DNA of 64,000 nt from Halioxenophilus aromaticivorans (lineage in GTDB: Bacteria; Pseudomonadota; Gammaproteobacteria; Pseudomonadales; Cellvibrionaceae), in the NCBI RefSeq assembly GCF_042850945.1, contig NZ_AP031496.1:1798001-1862000 (forward strand), written 5' to 3'. The translations under genes were made by a program, and so were the position numbers. Position 1 is the stretch's first letter; every line of letters starts with the position of its first letter. Under the pieces are notes generated by a model, which saw only the letters and a program-made list of their open reading frames with translations, had not been told where the DNA came from and ran no database searches. Below are positions 26,037 to 34,297 of the stretch, in pieces.

Positions 26037-26776
26037 GGTGCGAATCCTATATTCGACTCTCGCGCTTCAATAAGTCCGATCACAGGTTGTAGACGAATAT
26101 CGAGTTCCGCCAACAAAATCTGTTTTAAGTCGTTTAAAAAAAGTAGAAACCAAGCGGGGTGGTCGGCGGGGTTAGCCGTTGCTTGCGCCGAGCGATGATC
26201 AAAGTGCCAAACCAAGTGTTTGGCAATCATCAGCGGCACGGTACCAAACGCTCGTCGGGTTTGCTTGGCCATAATTTCAAACAGTGAGCGATCCAGGGTG
26301 GCCAGTTGGGCCATCTCCGCCGACGACTGCATCAGAACATCGCGCACCTGGCGCTGAAAGCCGGATATATGATGTTCCATTTCGCTTTGTTGCAACGCGT
26401 AAAAGCGGGCAAAGGGCTGCACAGCATTAAGAATGTCGGTTTCGTAATCGCTTTTTAGTTTGGGTAATGGCATGGCATCGGCGGATTTTACGGGGTCACA
26501 GCTGGTTACTAAATCGGCAACCCAGAGTTCGCGCAAATGCAGCAGTTTTTCTCTCAGTTGATCCCGTGGCACGCTGTTGTCTCCGCCTCGCACCCGTTTT
26601 AAACCACCCAGGGTGGTAGACAGGCTAACGGACAGAGACAAGTCGATAAGCCGGCCCAGTTTTTCTGCCACGTTGTAAGCGGTGACTGGGCGATTAGATA
26701 GGTGCAGTTGCTGCAACAGCTGTATGAGCCGAGATACGTGCAAAGGCCCGCTAGTGAACTGTTTTACGTCTGCCAT
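26033..26776 (-). CDS. DUF3348 family protein
   Basis: 247 residues, helical and cytoplasmic by composition. The N-terminus contains 'LHVSRLIQLLQQLHLS' and LGRLIDLSLSVSLSTTLGGL; the rest carries clustered Arg and Leu (FARFYALQQSEMEHHISGFQ). I recall DUF3348 as the usual first gene before DUF802/OmpA/DUF2894, and that arrangement is exact here. It ends in a 4-bp ATGA overlap with the MotA-like gene, which suggests fixed stoichiometry. No enzyme motif is visible. It might regulate or cap the motor's cytoplasmic rod (inference). A candidate promoter lies at 26851-26878. Confidence 0.75.
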   Translation of the reverse strand: MADVKQFTSGPLHVSRLIQLLQQLHLSNRPVTAYNVAEKLGRLIDLSLSVSLSTTLGGLKRVRGGDNSVPRDQLREKLLHLRELWVADLVTSCDPVKSADAMPLPKLKSDYETDILNAVQPFARFYALQQSEMEHHISGFQRQVRDVLMQSSAEMAQLATLDRSLFEIMAKQTRRAFGTVPLMIAKHLVWHFDHRSAQATANPADHPAWFLLFLNDLKQILLAELDIRLQPVIGLIEARESNIGFAP

Positions 26777-26850
26777 GGTTATTTTTGGTTGACATTTTTA
26801 AATTGTGAGAAGCCGGGCAGACTGGAAGGCCACGGGATCGAAGGGGGCTA

Positions 26851-26878
26851 ATTATGGCCATTTGATGACAGGTTGCAA
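26851..26878 (-). promoter_or_regulatory. Candidate sigma-70 promoter of the DUF3348 operon
   Basis: On the minus strand, TTGCAA (4/6 to the -35 consensus) and CATAAT (5/6 to the -10) are separated by 16 bp, about 75 bp before the DUF3348 ATG. This is a sequence match only. Confidence 0.4.
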
Positions 26879-26943
26879 CCGTTATATGAGCGGATTGTGA
26901 AAGGGGTTATTAGCACCGGTTTGAGTGGGTTTTTGAGGTTTAT

Positions 26944-27699
26944 TTAGGGCTTTGCGGCGGCTTGGAATCGAGCAGAAAACACTGCGGTCAAGCTGACGGC
27001 TAACGCGATGATGGTGGCAGCTATGGCCAGACAAATCAGGATACGCTCGGGCTGCATTAACACGCTTAAAAACGCGCTGGAAACGACTAACCACAACAGC
27101 GGTATAACCGAGGTTATCGCCAAGCCCCAGACCAAACCGGCTGTAACGGTGTTGCGGCTCGCCAGAAGAATCATAAATCCCAGTGTGAACACGGCTGTGG
27201 CATCGGGGAATAGGCCGAAGCGTTCGGTTTGCTGCCAGGTACGGCCGAGAATCCACCCCGCCAGGGGCCAGCAGGCTGCCGCCAGCATTAAACCCATTGC
27301 TATGGTGCGCAGCGCGATGTTTGGCCTGTTCGATGCCGGTGCAGCGGTGGAGGACAAAGCCCGTGGCACGACTGCGGCCAAGAGTAGAAACGCTTGGGCA
27401 TAAAAGCCCCAAGCCAGATAGCCCGCGGCCCAATTCAGCTGACTATAGAAGGTAGCGAAGTAGATATAACCGCAGCTCACCCAGCTGGCCGCCAGTGTTA
27501 GCGCCAATAAGACCGTCGATAGCGTTGAAAACCGGCGCTGCCATTTGTGTTGCCAGGCTGCGGCCAGCAGCAACCAGGGTGCAAAGAGAGCCAAAGTGCG
27601 CCACAGCCCAGCCGCTTCATTGATTTGTGCCGCCAGGCGCCGATAGGTCTCCGCCGTGTAGGGCACAAAGTCGGCGATGGAGTAGGTCAGCCAGTCCAC
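26944..27699 (-). CDS. DUF6064-like integral membrane protein
   Basis: 251 residues with a GTG start, 8 bp after the stop of the aldo/keto reductase gene on the same strand. It has about six to seven hydrophobic helices, with the N-terminal pattern 'YSIADFVPYTAETYRRLA' and a central 'GYIYFATFYSQLNWAAGYL'. These fit the DUF6064 family of uncharacterised membrane proteins, in my judgement from pattern rather than a search. It has no known activity. The adjacency to a Tat-exported oxidoreductase makes co-transcription likely, but membrane electron transfer cannot be claimed because no cofactor motif is visible. Confidence 0.65.
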   Translation of the reverse strand: MDWLTYSIADFVPYTAETYRRLAAQINEAAGLWRTLALFAPWLLLAAAWQHKWQRRFSTLSTVLLALTLAASWVSCGYIYFATFYSQLNWAAGYLAWGFYAQAFLLLAAVVPRALSSTAAPASNRPNIALRTIAMGLMLAAACWPLAGWILGRTWQQTERFGLFPDATAVFTLGFMILLASRNTVTAGLVWGLAITSVIPLLWLVVSSAFLSVLMQPERILICLAIAATIIALAVSLTAVFSARFQAAAKP

Positions 27700-27709
27700 G
27701 CGGGCGGCC

Positions 27710-28633
27710 TTACAACGTACCGACGTAGTCTGCCAGTCGACGGCGCTCTTTGGCGCTCAGTAGCGTGTGCCGCCCAGCCTGCATGTTCTCGCGCATGTGG
27801 GCAACCTGGGAGGTGGCAGGGATTGCGCAGGTAACCGCCGGGTGGGATACCACAAAACCCAGTAACAGATCGGCCCAGGTTTGGTAGCCATGTTCTTGCT
27901 GGGCCCACTGGGGTACCGCAGCCTTGTGTTTAAGCGGCTTTATTAAATGGCCGCCGTCGTAGGGGCGGTTGGCAATGACGGCGATGTTTTTCTCGCGGGC
28001 CAGTGGCAGTAGCCGCTGCTCCACGTCTCGGTGGCTGATGTTGTAGGTGAGCTGGACAAAATCCAAGGCGTGGTTGGCCATGATGTTTTCCAGTTCTTTG
28101 TGGCGTCGGCCGTGGGAGGTGGTTACACCGATATAGTCTACCAAGCCCGCTTGTTTCATAGCGCTTAGGTGCTCCAGGTGAGGTTGCCAAGCCATCAGAT
28201 TGTGGATTTGCATTAACTCCATGTGATCACGGCCCCAGCGGCGCGCTTGTTGATCGTATTCCTGTTGGGTGGCGTCGCCGTCGCGGGACCATATTTTGTC
28301 GGCGGCGAACACATTGTGCTGAGGACCTAGCTGGGCCAATGCCCGGCCCACGGTGGTTGCTGAAGAGCCGTACATGGGTGAGCTGTCGATGAGCTGGCCG
28401 CCCATGTCGATAAAAGTACTGACGATTTCGGTGCAACGTTTTTGCAGCTGAGGGTCATCACCGATATTGAACGTCTGCCAGGTGCCCATGCCGATCACCG
28501 GAATGGCTGGTTTGCCCGGGCTAATCGGTTTGGTTTGCAACCCGGTGTCAACTGCGAAACTCCTCGAGGGTAGTGCCAGGGCGGCCGCTGCGCAGGCGCC
28601 TGTGTATAAAAACTGCCGGCGATTCATAGCCAT
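27710..28633 (-). CDS. Tat-exported aldo/keto reductase
   Basis: 307 residues from the ATG at 28633, which has AGGAG 5 bases upstream; the longer open frame upstream lacks a ribosome site. The N-terminus is a twin-arginine signal (NRRQFLYTGACAAAALALPS), so the enzyme should fold with its cofactor before export. The AKR TIM barrel follows. The likely catalytic tetrad is Asp in QLIDSS, Tyr in PMYGSS, Lys in AADKIWSR and His in MQIHNL. These enzymes reduce aldehydes or ketones with NAD(P)H. A periplasmic location is odd because free NAD(P)H is scarce there, so the cofactor may be tightly bound. Substrate unknown. Confidence 0.85.
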   Translation of the reverse strand: MAMNRRQFLYTGACAAAALALPSRSFAVDTGLQTKPISPGKPAIPVIGMGTWQTFNIGDDPQLQKRCTEIVSTFIDMGGQLIDSSPMYGSSATTVGRALAQLGPQHNVFAADKIWSRDGDATQQEYDQQARRWGRDHMELMQIHNLMAWQPHLEHLSAMKQAGLVDYIGVTTSHGRRHKELENIMANHALDFVQLTYNISHRDVEQRLLPLAREKNIAVIANRPYDGGHLIKPLKHKAAVPQWAQQEHGYQTWADLLLGFVVSHPAVTCAIPATSQVAHMRENMQAGRHTLLSAKERRRLADYVGTL

Positions 28634-28760
28634 GGAAACTCCTGGGCGTTTAATTGAGAAAGCGAGGCAATGGCACTGGTTTGCACACACCGAGATATGG
28701 CCGTGGCATCTAGCCCTAAGCACTATTTGCCTAGGTATGGTCTATTTACCTAAGCCCAGT

Positions 28761-29183
28761 CTACCGCTTGCCAAAGTACTGCGGCTTGGCCAGTACAAGG
28801 TAAAGCAGAGCCACAAATGCGGCCAGTACGAACACCTTGTTAATAAACCAGTTGGTGCGCCAAATGGTCCACTCTGGGTCAGACAAGAAGCGGGCGAAAA
28901 AGGTCACAATGATGATGATCTCTACCACCGACATGGCCGCCGCCAAACGCCGCTGATAGGGCGCTTGCCGGATCAGTGCCCAGGCCAGCCAAAGGTGCGC
29001 CAATGGCCATAAATCCCAATAAATATGGCTGGCTAGAGGCAGGCCATAGGCGGCGCTGTAAATCAGTGGGAACAGGTATTTGATAAACACCGACCACAGC
29101 GCCAAAAACACAAAGCAGTGGCCCAGGGCAATGACCCAGGCATGGTTGGTGGAATGGCGGTATTGGTGCGGCGGTGTCGTCAC
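28761..29183 (-). CDS. Small integral membrane protein, unknown
   Basis: 140 residues if the GTG at 29183 is the start (a weak ribosome site precedes it). Three to four hydrophobic helices are visible: about 15-45, 50-70, 82-100 and 112-132. Conserved-looking segments are 'RRLAAAMSVVEIIIIVTFF' and WTIWRTNWFINKVFVLAAF. I do not recognise the family. It lies 127 bp upstream of the aldo/keto reductase on the same strand and could share its transcript. Confidence 0.55.
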   Translation of the reverse strand: MTTPPHQYRHSTNHAWVIALGHCFVFLALWSVFIKYLFPLIYSAAYGLPLASHIYWDLWPLAHLWLAWALIRQAPYQRRLAAAMSVVEIIIIVTFFARFLSDPEWTIWRTNWFINKVFVLAAFVALLYLVLAKPQYFGKR

Positions 29184-29503
29184 GTTAAACCCAGGGGCGG
29201 CGTCAGTAGCAGGGGCTATCAGTGTGCCAGATTAACGTGCGGGTGACATTGGTGGTATTCCCCTTTGTGGAATTGTTTGTCTTGGCGTTGCCGGCCAAAA
29301 GCGGCGGGCGCAATCCAGCAATAATCCGTGTGAATTTGCACATTTCGGCCCTAGTCGCTTTAGGCGTCAATGGGTATACTCTGTCACGTATTTTTTGTGA
29401 CCTATGCACGGTTTATTACGACATTGGCGCTGTTCATCCGAAGGCTTTATGGCAAGGGACGGTCTAACGACATTCGGGCTCGTATTTTTGAAGGGGATTT
29501 ATA
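29184..29503. other. Divergent intergenic region
   Basis: 320 bp between the small membrane protein and the yceI-like gene. A TATACT at 29375-29380 could serve as a -10 element for the rightward gene, but no good -35 is placed for it. A 68-residue open frame here is not convincing. Nothing else is recognised. Confidence 0.5.
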
Positions 29504-30094
29504 ATGAGAAATGCTGGTACACGAGCATTGGTCATGGGTTGTTTTTGGGTTTTGGCGACGTCTGTTGCCCAGGCTGCAACCGCGGAGTTGGCGTTGGATA
29601 ACGACCGCTCAAGCTTAGCATTTACCACCACTAAAAATGGCACGGTAACCGAGGTACATAACTTCGGTCAGTTGGACGGCAGCGTCACCGGCGAAGGCAT
29701 AGCCACGGTGGCAGTGGATTTAGTCAGTGTCGCTACCGGCATCGATTTGCGCGACGAGCGTATGCGTGAATTTTTGTTCCAAACTACCGATTTTGGTAAA
29801 GCGGTGTTTACCGCAGATGTGAGCAACATTTTGCTTTCGGTGAAAAAGTCGTCGTCTAAAACCTATGAAATTCCCGGTAAGCTGAGCCTGCATGGTAAGA
29901 CCCAAAACGTCACTGCCAATGTGCTGGTTACGCGCGGCAAAAAAATGTGGGTTATCAGTACCACGCAACCCATCCTGATTAAGGCGGATGACTTTGAGTT
30001 GGGCGCGGGCGTTGAAAAACTGCGCGAACTGGCGGGCTTAACCACTATTTCTAAACTGGTACCGGTAAGCTTTGTATTGACGTTTACCGAGTAA
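29504..30094 (+). CDS. YceI-family periplasmic protein
   Basis: 196 residues with a signal peptide (about 1-25, ending SVAQA-A) and AAGGGG before the ATG. The mature part is a YceI-like lipocalin-type barrel, with 'LDNDRSSLAFTTTKNG' at its start and DERMREFLFQTTDFGKAVFT in the middle. The family binds polyisoprenoids or similar lipids in the periplasm and is often induced by stress or high pH. Here the 'VDLVSVATGIDLRDERM' pattern is typical. It is a single gene with a possible hairpin terminator 5 bp after the stop. No operon partner. Confidence 0.85.
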   Translation: MRNAGTRALVMGCFWVLATSVAQAATAELALDNDRSSLAFTTTKNGTVTEVHNFGQLDGSVTGEGIATVAVDLVSVATGIDLRDERMREFLFQTTDFGKAVFTADVSNILLSVKKSSSKTYEIPGKLSLHGKTQNVTANVLVTRGKKMWVISTTQPILIKADDFELGAGVEKLRELAGLTTISKLVPVSFVLTFTE

Positions 30095-30098
30095 TTTC

Positions 30099-30120
30099 TA
30101 GCCCCGGTTTAGCGGGGCTA
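30099..30120 (+). terminator. Hairpin after yceI-like gene
   Basis: TAGCCCCG (30099-30106), a 6-base loop and CGGGGCTA (30113-30120) pair perfectly. There is no following T-run, so it is a weak intrinsic terminator or an mRNA-end stabiliser. Confidence 0.5.
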
Positions 30121-30180
30121 CATCAGGGGCCTCTGTGGTTTGTGGCCCTTGGGTTCGAGTGGTCCTGTGCTATAAGAATC

Positions 30181-31470
30181 TTAAAGTTCGGTGAGTTCAG
30201 CCAAGGCTTTTTTGGCCTGGGTGATGATGCTGACATCCGGAGCAAAGTCGTCGGTGATCATACGGGTAATTGCAGGGATATTGGTCAGCTCCGGTAGGCC
30301 CCGCATGCGGTTGTGCAGCATACGCACATGCACGTTGGTCACCACCATCAATTCGCCGTAGTCCGGGCTTTCACCTCCAGCGCAGTAACTCCAATCGGCA
30401 CCGTATTCCAGCGCCTCTAATACCTCACTGGGCATGTTCCAGTCTTGAATCAACTTGCGGCTGATCTGCACGGAAATAGAGTCGGCTATCTGTTGGATCT
30501 TTTCCATTTCATCGGCGTCGACCTCGGCCTCAGCGGCGTATTGGTAGGCCACAATATCGCCTACCCTAAACAGTAAACCACACAAAAACGCGACATCCGG
30601 ATTGAGCCGGCCGCTGCCATAGCGCGCCAGTGTCTGGGCCATAGCGCCGCGCTCTAGGGACTGCTGCCAAGCGCGTGTAAACAGCTCGCGCAGGCTGGGC
30701 ATGGGGGTGTCGAACAGTTCGCGGGTGGCGTAGTAGTAGACCAGCTGCTGGGTGGTGTTGCGGCCCAGCCGGGCAATGGCATCTTGCAGGGTTTTAGTGG
30801 GGTTGGCGCCACGGTACAAGGGGCTATTGGAAGCCGCCAGTAGCTTGGCTGAGATGGCGGTATCGCTGGCGATGATTTTGGTAATGGCGGCGGTGGAATT
30901 TTCGGAATCTTGGCAAGCCTGGCGCACCCGCTCGGCCACTTCCGGCAGGCTGGGTAGGGTGAGGGTGCCGTTACCGATCTCCTGGGTGATTTTATCCAGC
31001 AAGCTCTCTTGGTCCAGCTCGCCAATTACCACCAGTTCTTCTTGGCCCCAGCTGCTGTTACCGGAGGCCTGTTTGAAAGCCAGCTCCAACACATGGTGCG
31101 GCAGGCGTACAACGGTGGCTTTTTTGGAGCGGATTTCCGCCGAAAACTTGCGCGGCCGCAGGTAGGCAATGGGGTTTTTGGATTTGGGGGAATCAGACTC
31201 TAGCTTGGTTTCGCGCTTGTCGCTGGCCACCAATGCCATTTCGCCCTCAAGTAAAAAGTAATCCCACTCGTCGTTTTGGCCCACGTCAAACAGGTGGTCG
31301 CCGGTGTTAAACTCGACCAATTCGGCAAAATTGAACGCAAGGATGTTAGTGGTCTCTGGCGCGTTAACAAACGGTATCAGGCTCGCGAGTTGCTCAGACG
31401 TAGTACTGCCCAGGCTTCTGGCAGAAGCCGCAGTGGCTTTTTTGTCTTTGTGAAAGAGCCGGTTAAACAT
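30181..31470 (-). CDS. Cyclic-nucleotide-binding-like / HDOD domain signalling protein
   Basis: 429 residues, no signal peptide. Residues about 35-140 resemble a cNMP-binding beta-roll ('GDHLFDVGQNDEWDYFLLEG', then 'RPRKFSAEIRSKKATVVRLP'). Residues about 170-365 form an HDOD domain, with 'LPSLPEVAERVRQACQDSEN' and 'LAASNSPLYRGANP'. HDOD is an HD-like fold that normally lacks phosphohydrolase residues and acts as a signalling scaffold. Such cNMP-HDOD proteins occur in many marine gammaproteobacteria, often linked to motility or c-di-GMP control. It lies 127 bp downstream of rnfE on the same strand. Whether the beta-roll binds a nucleotide cannot be judged here. Confidence 0.85.
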   Translation of the reverse strand: MFNRLFHKDKKATAASARSLGSTTSEQLASLIPFVNAPETTNILAFNFAELVEFNTGDHLFDVGQNDEWDYFLLEGEMALVASDKRETKLESDSPKSKNPIAYLRPRKFSAEIRSKKATVVRLPHHVLELAFKQASGNSSWGQEELVVIGELDQESLLDKITQEIGNGTLTLPSLPEVAERVRQACQDSENSTAAITKIIASDTAISAKLLAASNSPLYRGANPTKTLQDAIARLGRNTTQQLVYYYATRELFDTPMPSLRELFTRAWQQSLERGAMAQTLARYGSGRLNPDVAFLCGLLFRVGDIVAYQYAAEAEVDADEMEKIQQIADSISVQISRKLIQDWNMPSEVLEALEYGADWSYCAGGESPDYGELMVVTNVHVRMLHNRMRGLPELTNIPAITRMITDDFAPDVSIITQAKKALAELTEL

Positions 31471-31597
31471 GCATGGACCTACATCATCAGTAAAGCCTAA
31501 TTATAGTTCATTGTGAAAAAAACACTCGATGATTACGTCACCTTATGCCAGCTTCATCCGGTGAAAGGTACTAAACAGGGTAACTCCGGTTGCAAAC

Positions 31598-32317
31598 TCA
31601 ATCGATAACGCCGGTGGTGCGCACCCGGCGGCTGCTTTTGGGCGTGTCACTGGCCGCCAAGCGGGCTTTACGCCGTTGCTCGGCTCGGGAGTCAATCACG
31701 TTTTTCAGGGCAATCAAAAAACCGGTCACCAGAAACGCACCAGGCGGCAAAATGGCAACCAAAAAGCCCGGGTAGTCGCTGTGGATGCTGAGCTTCCAGC
31801 TGCGTCCCATTTCGCCCACCAACAAATGCATGTCAGCAAACAGGGTGCCGCTGCCCAGCAGTTCCCGGATACCGCCCACCAAAACTAATACCAGGGTAAA
31901 GCCCAGGCCCATCATCAGGCCGTCAATCAGTGAGGGCAAAACGGGGTTTTTACAGGCAAAGGCGTCGGCTCGCCCTAGGATGGCGCAGTTGGTAACAATA
32001 AGCGGAATGAATATGCCCAGAATCTGATACAACTCGAAGGTATAGGCCTTCATCAGCAGTTCGGCGCAGGTGGTGAAGGCGGCGATGATCATCACAAACG
32101 CAGGCAGCTTAATAGCATCGGTGACCGCATTGCGTATCAGTGACACCGAAAGGTTGGAGCCCACCAACACGAGTATGGTGGCCAAGCCCAAACCCAGGGC
32201 GTTAACCACTGAGCCCGTAACTGCCAGTAGCGGGCACAGGCCCAGCAATTGAACCAGGGCCGGGTTGTTCGTCCATAGGCCGTTACGAGTCAGCTCGCCG
32301 TAATTTGTGTCACTCAT
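31598..32317 (-). CDS. rnfE: Rnf electron transport complex subunit E
   Basis: 239 residues, six hydrophobic helices. It is homologous to RnfA and NqrD/E, with paired motifs such as 'NPALVQLLGLCPLLAVTGS' and 'VTNCAILGRADAFACKNPV'; the Cys in LGLCPLL and TNCAILGRA likely ligate the intramembrane iron centre seen in Rnf/Nqr structures. The ATG lies inside the end of rnfG (8-bp overlap). Last gene of the operon; no nth gene follows, unlike E. coli. The C-terminal tail is Arg/Lys-rich. Confidence 0.93.
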   Translation of the reverse strand: MSDTNYGELTRNGLWTNNPALVQLLGLCPLLAVTGSVVNALGLGLATILVLVGSNLSVSLIRNAVTDAIKLPAFVMIIAAFTTCAELLMKAYTFELYQILGIFIPLIVTNCAILGRADAFACKNPVLPSLIDGLMMGLGFTLVLVLVGGIRELLGSGTLFADMHLLVGEMGRSWKLSIHSDYPGFLVAILPPGAFLVTGFLIALKNVIDSRAEQRRKARLAASDTPKSSRRVRTTGVID

Positions 32318-32951
32318 GAGGATCTACTGTACTGGCGGCTACGATGGCAGCCTGGTGAGTTTGAAAGAAATTAAGCACATCGTGAACTTTACTGACCACA
32401 GCCCGCGGTGTGATGGTGGCACCGGTAAACTGGTCAAAGCTGCCGCCGTCTTTTTTCACTGACCAGCCCTGGGCGGATGGGTTAGTCAACGATTTGCCGT
32501 TAAATGACATCACCCAATTGGATTTTCGGATGTCGACTTTATCGCCCAGGCCGGGGGTTTCGTTGTGGGCCAAAATACGCACGCCAGCAATAGTGCCGTT
32601 CGCGTTGACACCGACAATCATGCGAATGGCACCACTGTAGCCATCCGGCGCTGTGGCTGGAATCACCGCGGCCACCAGTTCGCCATTTTGCAGTGCCAGG
32701 TGGATGTCCGCTGGCTGGGAAAGGCCCAACTGCTGCAAGCTATTGGGTGGAACAGGGATCACATCGGCCAGCATGTCGTTGTCGTGGTGATGTGCCGGGA
32801 CGACTTCAAACAGGGCTTGCTGCTGAGCCCGTTTTTCACTCTCAACAATACGACCCTTGGTTAATTGGTAGGTGCCCGCTAGGATGCCCGCCGTACACAG
32901 TGCAAATACGGCCAGAATAACGCCGTTTTTTCCAATCGCTTGACCTAGCAT
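32310..32951 (-). CDS. rnfG: Rnf electron transport complex subunit G
   Basis: 213 residues from the ATG at 32951, preceded by AGAGGTG; the open frame extends upstream into the inserted segment but without family similarity. One N-terminal transmembrane helix (about 10-29) is followed by a periplasmic FMN-binding domain. The likely flavinylated Thr lies in 'FDQFTGATITPRAV', matching the (S/T)GAT rule. It passes electrons between RnfD and the other redox centres. Unusually, it is separated from rnfD by 286 bp, and its ribosome site overlaps the end of an inverted repeat that bounds that segment. Confidence 0.92.
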   Translation of the reverse strand: MLGQAIGKNGVILAVFALCTAGILAGTYQLTKGRIVESEKRAQQQALFEVVPAHHHDNDMLADVIPVPPNSLQQLGLSQPADIHLALQNGELVAAVIPATAPDGYSGAIRMIVGVNANGTIAGVRILAHNETPGLGDKVDIRKSNWVMSFNGKSLTNPSAQGWSVKKDGGSFDQFTGATITPRAVVSKVHDVLNFFQTHQAAIVAASTVDPHE

Positions 32952-32952
32952 A

Positions 32953-33238
32953 TGGGCACCTCTTTTAAGGGGTGGTGGCCGCTGGGCAATCTGTGCGGTG
33001 CCAATACAAGGCACTTTGCGAAGGTAAAGGCTGGTTGTCCTTCACGAGCAAAGTAGCGTGATAGTGGTGCCGCACACGCCGCTTCCTCATGCCTTTTGAG
33101 GTATGTAGGGGCTATCAGGCATTTCCCAACGCCGTGTTGTGCTGCTTCGATGGGACAACTAGGCCCTCCGTATTGCACATCTTGTTGGTGAGAATGCCTG
33201 TAGGCCAGAGGTCGATAACAATTAATTGAGGTGCCCAC
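32953..33238. repeat. 286-bp segment with 10-bp terminal inverted repeats, inside rnf operon
   Basis: TGGGCACCTC (32953-32962) and its exact complement GAGGTGCCCA (33229-33238) bound a segment between rnfD and rnfG, genes that normally abut or overlap. The right end touches the rnfD stop codon and the left end supplies the rnfG ribosome site. A 97-residue open frame runs through it on the minus strand but looks non-genic. It may be a MITE-like or dispersed intergenic repeat. Its translated frames seem reminiscent of repeats in other marine gammaproteobacteria, which is memory only. No clear target duplication: CTAG occurs near both ends but not symmetrically. Confidence 0.6.
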
Positions 33239-34287
33239 TAGTCTTCCGCCTTTTCGGTTGCGCGGCGTGGCTTGCTGTGGCCATAGGTACGCGGCAGGGT
33301 GTAGTAGTCGATAAAGGGCGCGGCGAAATTCATCAGCAGCACGGCAAAGGCCACGGCATCGGGGTAGTTGCCCCAGGTGCGAATGCAGTAGACCAAAACG
33401 CCAATCAGTGCACCGTAGATCAGACGGCCTTTTTGCGACACCGCAGAACTGACCGGGTCGGTGACAATAAAAAATGCGCCCAGCATGGTTGCGCCGGAGA
33501 ACAAATGCAGTAGGGGGGGGGCGCCGCTGCTGGAGCCGCCGGTGTTAAATACAAAAGCCAGCACAGTAAGTGCAACCAGCATCGCCACCGGCGCATGCCA
33601 AGAAAAAATTCCGCGCCACAGCAAGTAGGCGCCACCCAAAAGGAACCCGGCGTTAACCCATTCCCAACCCGCACCGGCAATCCAGCCGTTGGCGAATATA
33701 GGGTCTTGATACACAGCTTCTACGGTAAGGCCTTGGGCTTGGCGGAACACATCCAGTGGCGTAGCCCCGGTGTAACCATCCACCCCGGCGCCGGTGAAGA
33801 CTTGGCTCAAGGCTTGGTTCAGCCCTAACCACTGATGACCTTCAACGCCCTGGGGGGCGGCCCATTGTGTCATTTGCACCGGGAAGGAAATCAGCAAAAC
33901 CACGTAGCCGACCATGGCGGGGTTAAAGGGGTTAAAGCCCAAACCGCCGTAGAGTTGTTTGGCCACAACCACCGAGAAGAAACAGCCCACCAATAACAAC
34001 CACCAGGGGCAATAGGGGGGCAGTGCCAAGCCTAATAGAACGCCGGTGACCAGGGCACTGTAGTCGTTTAAATAAAAGGTAATGGGGCGCTTGCGAATGG
34101 CCAGAACCGAGGCTTCTAGGGCCAAACAGAAAAGCCCACACAAAACCACATTGACCAGCGGGCCCAGGCCGAAGAAAAACACCATGGCGGCTAGGCCTGG
34201 CAGGGTGGCCAGAATAACCGTGCGCATTACCGCCTGGGTATCGGTAGCGCCTTGTGCGTGGGGAGACGTTTGCTGAATAAAACTCAT
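33238..34287 (-). CDS. rnfD: Rnf electron transport complex subunit D
   Basis: 349 residues from the ATG at 34287, 10 bp after the rnfC stop; an upstream in-frame ATG lies inside rnfC. It is a polytopic membrane protein (about ten helices) of the NqrB/RnfD family, with 'FNPAMVGYVVLLISFPVQMT' and the covalent FMN site DGYTGATPLDV. RnfD forms the core of the ion-translocating channel together with RnfA and RnfE. The C-terminal tail is Arg/Lys/Glu-rich. Confidence 0.93.
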   Translation of the reverse strand: MSFIQQTSPHAQGATDTQAVMRTVILATLPGLAAMVFFFGLGPLVNVVLCGLFCLALEASVLAIRKRPITFYLNDYSALVTGVLLGLALPPYCPWWLLLVGCFFSVVVAKQLYGGLGFNPFNPAMVGYVVLLISFPVQMTQWAAPQGVEGHQWLGLNQALSQVFTGAGVDGYTGATPLDVFRQAQGLTVEAVYQDPIFANGWIAGAGWEWVNAGFLLGGAYLLWRGIFSWHAPVAMLVALTVLAFVFNTGGSSSGAPPLLHLFSGATMLGAFFIVTDPVSSAVSQKGRLIYGALIGVLVYCIRTWGNYPDAVAFAVLLMNFAAPFIDYYTLPRTYGHSKPRRATEKAED

Positions 34288-34297
34288 GGCCGTGGGG

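Noticed and set aside
21424..26776. Calling the DUF802 operon a Zorya system outright
   Set aside because: ZorC, ZorD or ZorE are absent nearby; only the motor part is similar.
29203..29409. 68-codon minus-strand frame upstream of the yceI-like gene
   Set aside because: No ribosome site, odd composition, and it occupies the region needed for divergent promoters.
32945..33238. 97-codon minus-strand frame in the rnfD-rnfG spacer
   Set aside because: It exactly fills the inverted-repeat-bounded segment, ends in the rnfG start region and lacks a ribosome site; better explained as a non-coding repeat element.
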